Positions 5,738 through 12,518 are shown, numbered from the stretch's first letter. The stretch: 14,179 nt of DNA from Solirubrobacterales bacterium (GCA_027314825.1 DAHVAB010000022.1:1-14179); one strand, 5' to 3'. Notes: a model not told the origin generated them from the letters alone. Made by a program: numbers and translations.

Positions 5738-7852
5738 ATGATGGAGAGGAGCGGGACAGCTGGCTCTGGCGGGCGGCGCCTGCTCTGCGTGCTGGCCGTG
5801 GGCATGCTTGCGCTGGCGACGGTCCTCTCCGGAGCGGCGTGGGGCGCCCGGATGCGTCCGGTGCGGCCCGCGCTGCGCCTGAGCGGCGCCAGCAGCCCAT
5901 TCCGCCTTGCCCACAGCGCAGCCCACGGCATCGTGCCACGGAGGCGCGCCGCCGCTGCCGGTCCGTGGTCGTTCCCGCACGCATCCGCGTTCGCCGGTGG
6001 CGTATGCGAAGCCTCGTGTGGCTCGCAGCCGCTCGAATATCACGGCGGCGAAGTGATGCACAAGGTGAAGCTGTACCTGATCGACTGGGAACCCTCCGAA
6101 CCGTCGAAGAACGGTCAGCCCGGCACCACCTTCACTGCGCTTCCCGCCGGTTACATGACGAGCATCGAACAGTTCCTGCAGAGGGTCGCGGTGGAAAGCG
6201 GCGCCTTCAACAACGTCTATTCGGTGGACAGGCTCTACGGCGACTCCACCGCCGGCGAATACCAGGTCGAATTCGGTCAGAGCTTCCGGGACGAAGAACC
6301 GTATCCGGCACGACTGACCTCCACCTGCCCCATGCCCACCACGGGGGAAGAACGCTACCCGCCGTCCGGACAGCCGTGCATCTCCGATGCGGAAAGCGCG
6401 ACCGGCGAAAAGAACTACCAGCTGGCCGAAGGGCTCTTCGACTTCTTGCACAAGCACCCGTCCCTGCCGAGGGGATTGAAAGCGATCTACTTCGTTCTGA
6501 CGCCGCAGGGAGTCAACAGCTGCGCCGGCTCCGAAGAAGGCACGGTCGCCTGCAACACCAACTTCTACTGCGCCTACCACAGCGCGTTCAACATCGAAAG
6601 CAGCGGAGTGAGCACGCCCGTCGTCTACGCGAACATGCCCTATGACGACGTGGAAGGCTGCAGGACGCCATCGCAGCCGAACGGAGCCCCGGCCGACGAT
6701 GAGATCAACATAATCAGCCACGAGGACAACGAGGCGGTCACCGACCCGCTCGGCAACGCGTGGTTCGACCACAGTGGATACGAGGTGGCCGACAAGTGCG
6801 ACTACCCGTTCTTCGACGCCTCCGAAGACGCCAACCCGTCGACCGATGCCTACGGCCCGCTGCTGGGCGGCAGCTCCGGGACGTCCGCGTATAACCAGGA
6901 AATCGACGGCGGGCACTACCTGTTGCAGCGCGAGTGGAGCAATGCGGCCGGCGGGTGCGTGACGCGGGCGCCGCGGGTCGGCTCCTCATTCGTGGTGTCG
7001 CAGGCCGCGGCGAGGACGTTCTCGTTCAACGGCTCGCCGAGCAGCACCGAAGCCGGTGCGATCACCAGGTACACGTGGAGCTTCGGCGACGGCAGCCCGT
7101 CTGCGTCGGGCAGGGAAGTGGAACACGCGTACAAGGAAGCCGGCACCTACCAGGTCACGCTCGAAGTGGAAAGCAACAGCGATCTCACGGCGAGCGATAC
7201 GCAGAGCATTGACGTCACCGGCGAACCGGCCGGGACCACGACGCTCACGAGCACGACGACCGCCACGAGCACGCAGCCAGTCACATCGACGACGCTCGCC
7301 ACCACCTCGGTCACGACCACGCGAACGGTGACGAGCGCGGCCCCCGAAGCGCCCGGCGTCCACTACAGCGCCGTCGAGATGGCCCGCCTGCTCGGCCTGC
7401 CGGCCGGCGGCAGCCGTCTTTCAGGCCTTGGCCGGATCTCCCTCGGCCACGCGCAGTGCCCGCCAGCGTGCGGCCTCAAGGCGAGCCTCGTCGCGATCGT
7501 GGATGACGGCACGGGCCGCAAGCGCCACCTCAGACGCATCGCGATCGGCCATCTCAAGGAGACGATCGCGCTCAAGGGCACCGGCTTGATCGCGCTGCGG
7601 CTCACCGGCGCCGGCCGCCGGCTGCTGCAGCGGATGCACGCGCTGCACGTGAGGCTGATCGTGACGGTCCAGGACCGCGAGGGTGCCAGCTGGCAGATCG
7701 CGCGCAGGCTGACGCTCACTGCGGGGGCGCGCTCGGCGCGCCGGCATCGACGCCGTCCCCGGGCACGACGCGGCGCGCTGCGCCACAATCTCCCGCGTGG
7801 CACTCGAGCTCTCAGCCAGGATCGCCCGGATCCCCGCGTACCCGGCGGCTGA
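5738..7852 (+). CDS. Secreted protein with EXORDIUM-like HExxE domain and PKD domain
   Basis: Probably exported; function unknown. There are 704 residues if the first of two adjacent ATGs (5738, 5741) is used; an AGGG just upstream fits the second slightly better. Residues 13-36 are RR plus a hydrophobic stretch ending SGAAWGA, a signal peptide. About 105-405 is a globular region with many Cys. It contains IISHEDNEAVTDP (H328, E329, E332), then NAWFDHSGYEVADKC and a C-terminal QREWSNAAGGC. This order resembles the plant EXORDIUM/phosphate-induced-1 family (GHEIAE..TNP..NAWY..EIADLC..W.W...YC) and suggests a zinc site, by inference. About 414-495 is a PKD domain (WSFGDGSP at 447-454). A Thr-rich linker spans 500-536 and a beta-rich domain 541-662, followed by an Arg-rich tail overlapping hisC by 56 bp. 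Glu is GAA in about 30 of 39 codons, unlike neighbours that use mainly GAG. This suggests lateral acquisition. Confidence 0.85.
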   Translation: MMERSGTAGSGGRRLLCVLAVGMLALATVLSGAAWGARMRPVRPALRLSGASSPFRLAHSAAHGIVPRRRAAAAGPWSFPHASAFAGGVCEASCGSQPLEYHGGEVMHKVKLYLIDWEPSEPSKNGQPGTTFTALPAGYMTSIEQFLQRVAVESGAFNNVYSVDRLYGDSTAGEYQVEFGQSFRDEEPYPARLTSTCPMPTTGEERYPPSGQPCISDAESATGEKNYQLAEGLFDFLHKHPSLPRGLKAIYFVLTPQGVNSCAGSEEGTVACNTNFYCAYHSAFNIESSGVSTPVVYANMPYDDVEGCRTPSQPNGAPADDEINIISHEDNEAVTDPLGNAWFDHSGYEVADKCDYPFFDASEDANPSTDAYGPLLGGSSGTSAYNQEIDGGHYLLQREWSNAAGGCVTRAPRVGSSFVVSQAAARTFSFNGSPSSTEAGAITRYTWSFGDGSPSASGREVEHAYKEAGTYQVTLEVESNSDLTASDTQSIDVTGEPAGTTTLTSTTTATSTQPVTSTTLATTSVTTTRTVTSAAPEAPGVHYSAVEMARLLGLPAGGSRLSGLGRISLGHAQCPPACGLKASLVAIVDDGTGRKRHLRRIAIGHLKETIALKGTGLIALRLTGAGRRLLQRMHALHVRLIVTVQDREGASWQIARRLTLTAGARSARRHRRRPRARRGALRHNLPRGTRALSQDRPDPRVPGG
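7784..7789 (+). promoter_or_regulatory. Possible -10 hexamer for hisC, leaderless spacing
   Basis: CACAAT (xAxxAT) ends 7 nt before the hisC GTG, inside the 3' end of the secreted-protein gene. It would let hisC be transcribed independently of that gene. No Shine-Dalgarno sequence is seen. Confidence 0.35.
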
Positions 7853-8927
7853 GGGCTACGCCTGGAAGGGGCCGCTCACGCGCCTGGCCTCCAACGAGTC
7901 TCCGTGGCCCCCGCTGCCTGCGGTCAGGGAGGCGATCGAGCGCGAGCTGGCCACTCTCAACCGCTATCCGGATCCGACCGCGGGCGCGCTGCGGGCCGCC
8001 CTCTCAGATCGCTATGGCGTCCCATCGGAGCGGATCGCGATCGGCAACGGCTCCTGCGACATCCTGCTGGCGGCCGGCGAGGCGCTGCTGGAGCCGGGAG
8101 CCGAGCTCGTCTACTCCTGGCCCGCCTTCTCGGTCTACCCCCATCTCGCCGCCGCGTCCGGGGCGCGGGCTATCACCGTGGCGCTGGACGATCAGGATCG
8201 CCACGACCTGGAGGCGATGGCCGCCGAGGTGACGGTCGCCACGCGGCTTCTCATCGTCTGCAATCCGAACAACCCGACGAGCACCGCGGTCGACTTCCAG
8301 CGGATCGCCGACTTCCTCCAGAAGATCCCGCCTCACGTCTGCGTGATCCTCGATGAGGCCTACTGCGAGTTCAACCTCAGCCACGACCCGGACGCGACCG
8401 TCGACCTGCTCTCGGAGCATCCCAACCTGGTGCTGCTTCGCACCTTCTCGAAGGTGTACGGGCTCTGCGGGCTGCGGGTCGGCTTCGCCCTCTGCGGCGC
8501 GGTCGACCTGCCGCACGCCGTGAACCAGGTCCGCCAGCCGTTCTTCTCAAACTCGGTGGCGCAGGCGGCCGCCGTGGAGGCGCTCGCCCACCAGGATGCG
8601 GTGGCCGAGCGGGTGACCCGCACGATCGCCGAGCGGATCAGCGTGGAGGAGCGTCTGCGCGCCCTCGGAATCGGCCCGGCCGCCTCGCAGACCAACTTCA
8701 GCTGGTTCGACCTCGACGGCCCGCTGCGCGGTGGGCCGGAGCGGCGCGATGAGCAGGAGCTCCAGGAGGCCGCGCGGCGGGAGGAGCGGGTGGTGCGGGC
8801 ACTCGCCGAGCGGGGGATCCTCGTCCGCGCCGGCGGCGCGCTCGGCCGGCCGGGAGCCCTGCGGGTCAGCTACGGGACCTCCGAGGAGAACGAGCGCTTC
8901 CTCTCAGCGCTTGCCGAGATCCTCTGA
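7797..8927 (+). CDS. hisC: HisC-family aminotransferase (histidinol-phosphate / aromatic)
   Basis: PLP-dependent fold-type I aminotransferase. The 376 residues carry LASNESPWPP near the start, the PLP phosphate region AIGNGSCDILL, CNPNNPT, the cofactor aspartate motif ILDEAYCEF, the Schiff-base lysine K219 in RTFSKVYGLCGLRVGFAL, and the C-terminal RVSYGTSEENERFL. All are HisC-type. Members of this family use histidinol phosphate, and some also transaminate phenylpyruvate, hydroxyphenylpyruvate or prephenate (the B. subtilis enzyme does both). No other his genes are present and the neighbours are all aromatic genes, so I infer that it works at least partly as the aromatic aminotransferase. The GTG at 7797 fits the family N-terminus (LELSARIARIPAYPA). 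A candidate promoter for the next unit lies in its last codons. Confidence 0.93.
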   Translation: MALELSARIARIPAYPAAEGYAWKGPLTRLASNESPWPPLPAVREAIERELATLNRYPDPTAGALRAALSDRYGVPSERIAIGNGSCDILLAAGEALLEPGAELVYSWPAFSVYPHLAAASGARAITVALDDQDRHDLEAMAAEVTVATRLLIVCNPNNPTSTAVDFQRIADFLQKIPPHVCVILDEAYCEFNLSHDPDATVDLLSEHPNLVLLRTFSKVYGLCGLRVGFALCGAVDLPHAVNQVRQPFFSNSVAQAAAVEALAHQDAVAERVTRTIAERISVEERLRALGIGPAASQTNFSWFDLDGPLRGGPERRDEQELQEAARREERVVRALAERGILVRAGGALGRPGALRVSYGTSEENERFLSALAEIL

Positions 8928-8940
8928 GCTCTGCTAAAAG
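8911..8940 (+). promoter_or_regulatory. Candidate promoter for the DAHP synthase leader transcript
   Basis: TTGCCG (8911-8916) and TAAAAG (8935-8940) are separated by 18 bp. They start inside the 3' end of hisC and end just past its stop. Matches to TTGACA/TATAAT are partial. Transcription would begin near 8947, 10 nt before the leader reading frame and about 200 nt before aroF. That length of untranslated leader is unusual in this otherwise compact, largely leaderless region. Confidence 0.4.
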
Positions 8941-8956
8941 ATGTGTGAGACGACCC

Positions 8957-9031
8957 ATGCAGCGCGCCCTCCCGACACCTCCAGCTCGCCTGCCGTACCG
9001 GTCGTCCTATCGCGCCTGGCGATTTAGCTAG
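8957..9031 (+). CDS. Candidate aromatic-rich leader peptide upstream of DAHP synthase
   Basis: An ATG-to-TAG frame of 24 codons. The first 13 residues are Arg/Pro/Ala/Leu-rich and the last 11 read YRSSYRAWRFS, so Tyr, Tyr, Trp and Phe occur within ten residues. All three end products of the pathway opened by the downstream DAHP synthase are thus represented. The Tyr-Arg-Ala-Trp-Arg-Phe codons lie on the left arm and loop of an RNA hairpin (GCGCCT 9012-9017 with AGGCGC 9030-9035) and the stop codon touches the right arm. This matches the design of a transcription- or translation-attenuation leader. The ribosome site is weak (GAGA 9 nt upstream). An overlapping 28-codon frame from 8941 has no aromatic residues and is less attractive. 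This is inference: the frame is short and could be chance. Confidence 0.4.
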   Translation: MQRALPTPPARLPYRSSYRAWRFS

Positions 9032-9114
9032 GCGCTCCGGCCCGCCTCCGAGTGAGCGGAGGCCTGCGAGGTCGCACACGGTCCCTCCGGGACGAGCGCC
9101 ACTCCCGCGCAGGC
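9012..9114 (+). promoter_or_regulatory. Structured leader RNA with mutually exclusive helices before DAHP synthase
   Basis: Helices that can be drawn by eye: A, GCGCCT (9012-9017) with AGGCGC (9030-9035); B, GGCGCTC (9031-9037) with GAGCGCC (9094-9100); C, GCCTCCG (9044-9050) with CGGAGGC (9057-9063); D, GTCCC (9081-9085) with GGGAC (9089-9093); E, GCCTGCG (9062-9068) with CGCAGGC (9108-9114). A and B share 9031-9035, so only one can form. B closes a three-way junction over C and D. E competes with C. In sequence this GC-rich a 7-bp match is not rare on its own, so the argument rests on the arrangement and the overlap with the leader frame. No U-tract follows, so control may act on translation or by other termination. 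Confidence 0.4.
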
Positions 9115-9147
9115 TCACGAGATGCCCGTACTTGAAAGGATGAGTCG

Positions 9148-10185
9148 ATGATGATCGTGATGAAGGAGACGGCGACCGAGACGGAGATCGAGTCTGTCGT
9201 CGCGAAGGTGGAGCGAGCCGGCGCGCGCGCCCACCGCAGCAGTGGCGCGCGCGTGACGGTGATCGGCGCGATCGGGGACGAGGACTCCGACCTGAGCGTC
9301 GGCAACCTCGGCCTGGAGGGGCTGCCGGGGGTGGAGCGGGTCGTCCCGATCCTGAAGCCCTACAAGCTCGCCTCCGCGCAGATCCGCCACGGCGAGCGAA
9401 CGGTTCTGGAGGTGGCGGGCCACAGGATCGGCGGCGAGCACTTCGCCCTGATCGCCGGGCCGTGCACGGTCGAATCGCGCGAGCAGGTGATGCGCACCGC
9501 CGACGTGGTCATGCAGGCCGGCGCGGCGATGCTGCGCGGCGGCGCCTACAAGCCGCGCACCTCCCCGTACGCCTTCCAGGGGCTCGGCACCGAGGGGCTG
9601 CGGCTGCTGGCGGAGGCCAAGCAGCGCACCGGCCTGCCGATCGTCACGGAGCTGATGGACGCCCGCGACCTGGAGCCGGTGCTGGAGGTGGCCGACGTGA
9701 TCCAGGTCGGCGCGCGCAACATGCAGAACTTCCCGCTGCTGGCCGAGATCGGCCGCGCCGGGCGGCCGGTGCTGCTCAAGCGGGGGCTCTCCGCCAGCCT
9801 TGAAGAGCTCCTGATGGCCGCCGAGTACGTTCTCAAGGAAGGCAATCCGAACGTGATCCTCTGCGAGCGGGGGATCAGGACGTTTGAGACCTCCTACCGC
9901 ACGACGCTCGACCTGCAGGCGGTTCCCGTCCTCAAAGAGCTCTCCCACCTTCCGGTCGTGGTCGATCCGAGCCATGCGGCCGGCAGGCGCAGCCTGGTCG
10001 CGCCGATGTCTCTCGCCGCGGCGGCCGCCGGGGCGGATGGCATCATCGTCGAGGTGCATCCGAATCCCGATGAGGCGCTCTGCGACGGGCCGCAGGCCCT
10101 GCTCGCCGACGAGTTCGCCGCCTATGCGGCCGCCGTGCGCAGCGCGGCCGAGCTGGCCGGGAAGGCGCTCAGTGGGGTTCGCTAG
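9148..10185 (+). CDS. aroF: 3-deoxy-7-phosphoheptulonate (DAHP) synthase with N-terminal regulatory domain
   Basis: Condenses phosphoenolpyruvate and erythrose 4-phosphate, the first step of the shikimate pathway. The 345 residues are of the Thermotoga-like type I-beta. Residues 1-70 form a ferredoxin-like domain which, in T. maritima, mediates feedback inhibition by Tyr/Phe. The barrel follows, with GPCTVES (metal ligand C106), GGAYKPRTSPYAFQG (PEP/E4P phosphate binding), KRG (211-213), DPSHAAG (H276), E302 and CDGPQ (D313). The ATG at 9148 has AAAGGA 7 nt upstream (9135-9140), one of the few clear Shine-Dalgarno sites in the window; a second ATG follows at 9151. It is preceded by a 220-bp leader with a candidate aromatic leader peptide. 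It runs into tyrA after 18 bp, so both are probably co-transcribed. Confidence 0.96.
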   Translation: MMIVMKETATETEIESVVAKVERAGARAHRSSGARVTVIGAIGDEDSDLSVGNLGLEGLPGVERVVPILKPYKLASAQIRHGERTVLEVAGHRIGGEHFALIAGPCTVESREQVMRTADVVMQAGAAMLRGGAYKPRTSPYAFQGLGTEGLRLLAEAKQRTGLPIVTELMDARDLEPVLEVADVIQVGARNMQNFPLLAEIGRAGRPVLLKRGLSASLEELLMAAEYVLKEGNPNVILCERGIRTFETSYRTTLDLQAVPVLKELSHLPVVVDPSHAAGRRSLVAPMSLAAAAAGADGIIVEVHPNPDEALCDGPQALLADEFAAYAAAVRSAAELAGKALSGVR

Positions 10186-10203
10186 GCGCCGGGGGTCGCG
10201 CGC

Positions 10204-11028
10204 TTGAGGATCGCGGTCCTCGGGCTCGGCCTGATCGGCGGCTCGATCGGCCTGGCCGCCCGGCGGGAGGGCATCGAGGTCGCCGGGTACGACCCGGACC
10301 CGGACGTGCTCGCCACGGCGCTGGAGCGCGGCGCCATCGACCGCGGCGCGGCCAGCGTGGCCGGCGCTCTCGGCGAGGCCGATGTCGCCTTCGCCTGCGC
10401 GCCTGTAGGCGCCCTCGCGGAGCTGGTGGAGGCCGTGCTCGACGCGGCCGGCGAGGAATGCGCGGTGAGCGACGTCGGCTCCACGAAGCGCTCGCTGCTG
10501 GCCGCGCTCGGTGCACGCGCCGGCGATCGGCGGCTGATCGGCGGGCATCCGATGGCAGGCGCGGAGCGGGGCGGGATCGCCGCCGCCCGCGCTGAGCTCT
10601 TCGACGGCGCCGCCTGGTGCCTGATGCCCCCGGCGCCCGGTGCGGAGCACGCGGCCGCTCGCCTGCGCGCGCTGATCGAGACGCTCGGCGCTCACGTCGT
10701 GGAGATCGAGGCGGAGGCGCACGACCGGCTGATGGCCGAGATCTCCCAGATGCCGCACATCCTCGCCAACCTGCTGGTGCTCGCCGCCGGGCGGCAGGCC
10801 GGCGGCTGCGCCGGGCCGAGCTTCCGCGACGCCACACGTGTCGCCGGGGCGGACACCGCGGTCTGGCGGGATATCTACCTCGCCAACGCCGACGTGCTGG
10901 CCGACGCGATCGATCGCACGATCGCCGGCCTCGGCGAGGTGCGCGCGATGCTCGCCTCAGGCGACGGCGAGGCGCTCGCCGCCTGGAACGAGCGCGCCCG
11001 CACGCGGCGGGAACGGGAGCTGGGATAG
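10204..11028 (+). CDS. tyrA: Prephenate (or arogenate) dehydrogenase
   Basis: Oxidative decarboxylation of prephenate to 4-hydroxyphenylpyruvate, or of arogenate to tyrosine. The 274 residues start with the nucleotide-binding fold GLGLIGGS (7-14); D30 after the second strand favours NAD+. SDVGSTK is at 89-95, the catalytic histidine H115 is in GGHPMAG, and the C-terminal helical domain has FRDATRVAGADTAVWRDIYLAN. There is no C-terminal ACT domain, so tyrosine feedback on this enzyme is not expected through that route. The start is TTG at 10204, supported by a GGGGG run 8 nt upstream and by the family N-terminus MRIAVLGLGLIGGS. It lies 18 bp after aroF and is the next enzyme needed after AroH. 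Confidence 0.94.
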   Translation: MRIAVLGLGLIGGSIGLAARREGIEVAGYDPDPDVLATALERGAIDRGAASVAGALGEADVAFACAPVGALAELVEAVLDAAGEECAVSDVGSTKRSLLAALGARAGDRRLIGGHPMAGAERGGIAAARAELFDGAAWCLMPPAPGAEHAAARLRALIETLGAHVVEIEAEAHDRLMAEISQMPHILANLLVLAAGRQAGGCAGPSFRDATRVAGADTAVWRDIYLANADVLADAIDRTIAGLGEVRAMLASGDGEALAAWNERARTRRERELG

Positions 11029-11064
11029 CGTCGCGGGGCGGCGCGGCCCGGCCCCTGTGGGTGT

Positions 11065-11165
11065 GAACGCGCCCGCGGGGGCGGCCGTTGCGTGGGTTCG
11101 GCATGGGCGCGCACGCCCGAACGCGCCCGCGGGGGCGCTCGCCGCGTAGGGTTAGGGGCGTGAAC
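11065..11165. repeat. 54-bp degenerate tandem repeat with palindromic core between tyrA and aroA
   Basis: GAACGCGCCCGCGGGGGCG occurs identically at 11065-11083 and 11119-11137, 54 bp apart. Sequence after each copy is partly similar (GCGTxGGGTT). The core can fold as CGCCC-GCGG-GGGCG. The same 15-base core lies in the rlmN insert. The repeats fill the 137-bp tyrA-aroA gap upstream of the aroA start. Confidence 0.8.
11147..11152 (+). promoter_or_regulatory. Possible -10 hexamer for aroA
   Basis: TAGGGT ends 7 nt before a GTG at 11160 and 13 nt before the ATG at 11166. The first spacing would make GTG a leaderless start. The AGGGG at 11154-11158 instead places a ribosome site 7 nt before the ATG. 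The two readings differ by two residues. Confidence 0.35.
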
Positions 11166-12518
11166 ATGCGCTTCGACCCGGCCGAGCGGCTCTGCGGCAC
11201 GATCACGCCGCCGCCGGACAAGTCGATCTCCCACCGGGCCGCGCTGCTCGGCGCGATCTCCACCTACCCGACCAGGATCACGAACTATCTCGACGCGGCC
11301 GACACCCGCTCCACGCTGGCCGCGGTGAGCACGCTCGGCGCGCTGGTGGAGATCCGCGATGGCGGCGGCGCAGGAGCGGGAGCGGGAGCCGGCGGGGGAG
11401 CGGCAGCGGGAGCCGGCGGGGGGATCGATCTCGTGGTGCGCGGCACCGGCCTGCGCGAGGCCCAGCAGCCGGATGGGCCGATCGACGTCGGCAACGCCGG
11501 CACGCTGATGCGGCTGCTGCCCGGCTGGCTGGCCGCTCAGAAGGGGCGCACGTTCACGCTCGACGGGGACGAGTCGATCAGGCGGCGGCCGGTGGACCGC
11601 GTGATGGAGCCGCTGCGCCACATGGGCGCCACGCTCACCGCCCGGGAGGATCGCCTGCCGCCGTTGACGGTGACGGGCGCCCGCCTGCGCGCGATCTCCT
11701 ACGAGCTGCCGGTTGCAAGCGCCCAGGTCAAGTCGTGCGTGCTGTTGGCCGCGCTCGCGGCCGACGGCGCGACGACGGTCGGCGAGCCCTCGCCGAGCCG
11801 CGATCACACCGAGCGGATGCTCAAGCGCGCCGAGGTGAAGATCCACCGCTTCGGCAACCATGTCACGGTCGTCAACGCCGACGAGCTGGTGCTGGAGCAG
11901 GTCCGCGTCCCGGCCGACATGAGCTCCGCCGCATTCCTGGTCGCGGCCGGCCTGCTCGTTCCCGGCTCGCGGGTCGTGCTGCGCGACGTGGGGGTCAACT
12001 GGACGCGCACCGGCTTTCTGCGGATCGTGCGCAGGATGGGGGCCGAGGTCGGCGGCGAGCTGGAGGCGCAGGGCAGCGACCTCTCGATCGAGGAGCCGGT
12101 CAGCGACCTGGAGGTGCGCGCCGCTGCGTTGCGGGCGACGACGGTGGAGCCGGAAGAGGTGCCGCTGGCGATCGACGAGCTGCCGCTGGTGGCTCTGCTC
12201 GGGTGCTTCGCCGAGGGGGAGACGGTCGTGCGCGGAGCCGCCGAGCTGCGGGTGAAGGAGTCCGATCGGATCGCGGGCGTGGTCGACGGGCTGAGCGGCC
12301 TCGGCGCGGATATAGAAGCGGCCAGCGATGGCTTCGTCGTGCGCGGCGGCGGCCTGCGCGGCGGCGCGCTGGACGCGAAGGGCGACCACCGGATGGCGAT
12401 GATGGGAGCGATCGCGGGCCTCGCCTCCCGCGAGGGCGTCGAGGTGCACGGGATGGAGGCGGCCGCGGTCTCGTATCCCGGGTTCGTCGATGACCTGCGG
12501 AGGCTGGCCGCAGGATGA
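11166..12518 (+). CDS. aroA: 3-phosphoshikimate 1-carboxyvinyltransferase (EPSP synthase)
   Basis: Transfers the enolpyruvyl group of PEP to shikimate 3-phosphate, two steps before chorismate. The 450 residues show PPPDKSISHRA (K19, S20, R24), GNAGTLMR (109-116), GDESIRRRPVDRVMEPLRHMGA, SAQVKS (185-190), RDHTERML (212-219), NWTRTG (278-283), the catalytic IDELP (D337, E338), LRVKESDRI (361-369) and GDHRMAM (406-412). SAQxK, RxHxE and NxTR are the hallmarks of class II enzymes. The residue corresponding to E. coli Gly96 remains Gly (G112), whereas the glyphosate-insensitive CP4 enzyme has Ala. A Gly/Ala-rich insert (67-86) comes from a 24-bp tandem repeat. The start is ATG 11166 or GTG 11160. 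The stop overlaps the cmk start (ATGA), indicating coupled translation. Confidence 0.96.
   Translation: MRFDPAERLCGTITPPPDKSISHRAALLGAISTYPTRITNYLDAADTRSTLAAVSTLGALVEIRDGGGAGAGAGAGGGAAAGAGGGIDLVVRGTGLREAQQPDGPIDVGNAGTLMRLLPGWLAAQKGRTFTLDGDESIRRRPVDRVMEPLRHMGATLTAREDRLPPLTVTGARLRAISYELPVASAQVKSCVLLAALAADGATTVGEPSPSRDHTERMLKRAEVKIHRFGNHVTVVNADELVLEQVRVPADMSSAAFLVAAGLLVPGSRVVLRDVGVNWTRTGFLRIVRRMGAEVGGELEAQGSDLSIEEPVSDLEVRAAALRATTVEPEEVPLAIDELPLVALLGCFAEGETVVRGAAELRVKESDRIAGVVDGLSGLGADIEAASDGFVVRGGGLRGGALDAKGDHRMAMMGAIAGLASREGVEVHGMEAAAVSYPGFVDDLRRLAAG
11373..11420. repeat. 24-bp tandem repeat, two copies, within aroA
   Basis: Copies 11373-11396 and 11397-11420 differ at one position and contain a nested GGAGCG 6-bp periodicity. 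They encode a Gly/Ala-only loop following VEIRDGG, and the frame is kept. Confidence 0.88.

Noticed and set aside
5702..6916. Minus-strand frame opposite the secreted protein
   Set aside because: No domain visible; the plus strand has a signal peptide, PKD motif and conserved Cys/HExxE pattern.
8941..9027. Alternative 28-codon frame before DAHP synthase, starting directly after TAAAAG
   Set aside because: It has no Tyr, Trp or Phe and its start sits on the putative -10. The frame from 8957 explains the position better, though it is not proven.
9115..10758. Minus-strand open frame of about 547 codons opposite DAHP synthase and tyrA
   Set aside because: Shadow of GC-rich coding; no motif, and the plus-strand genes are complete with all catalytic residues.
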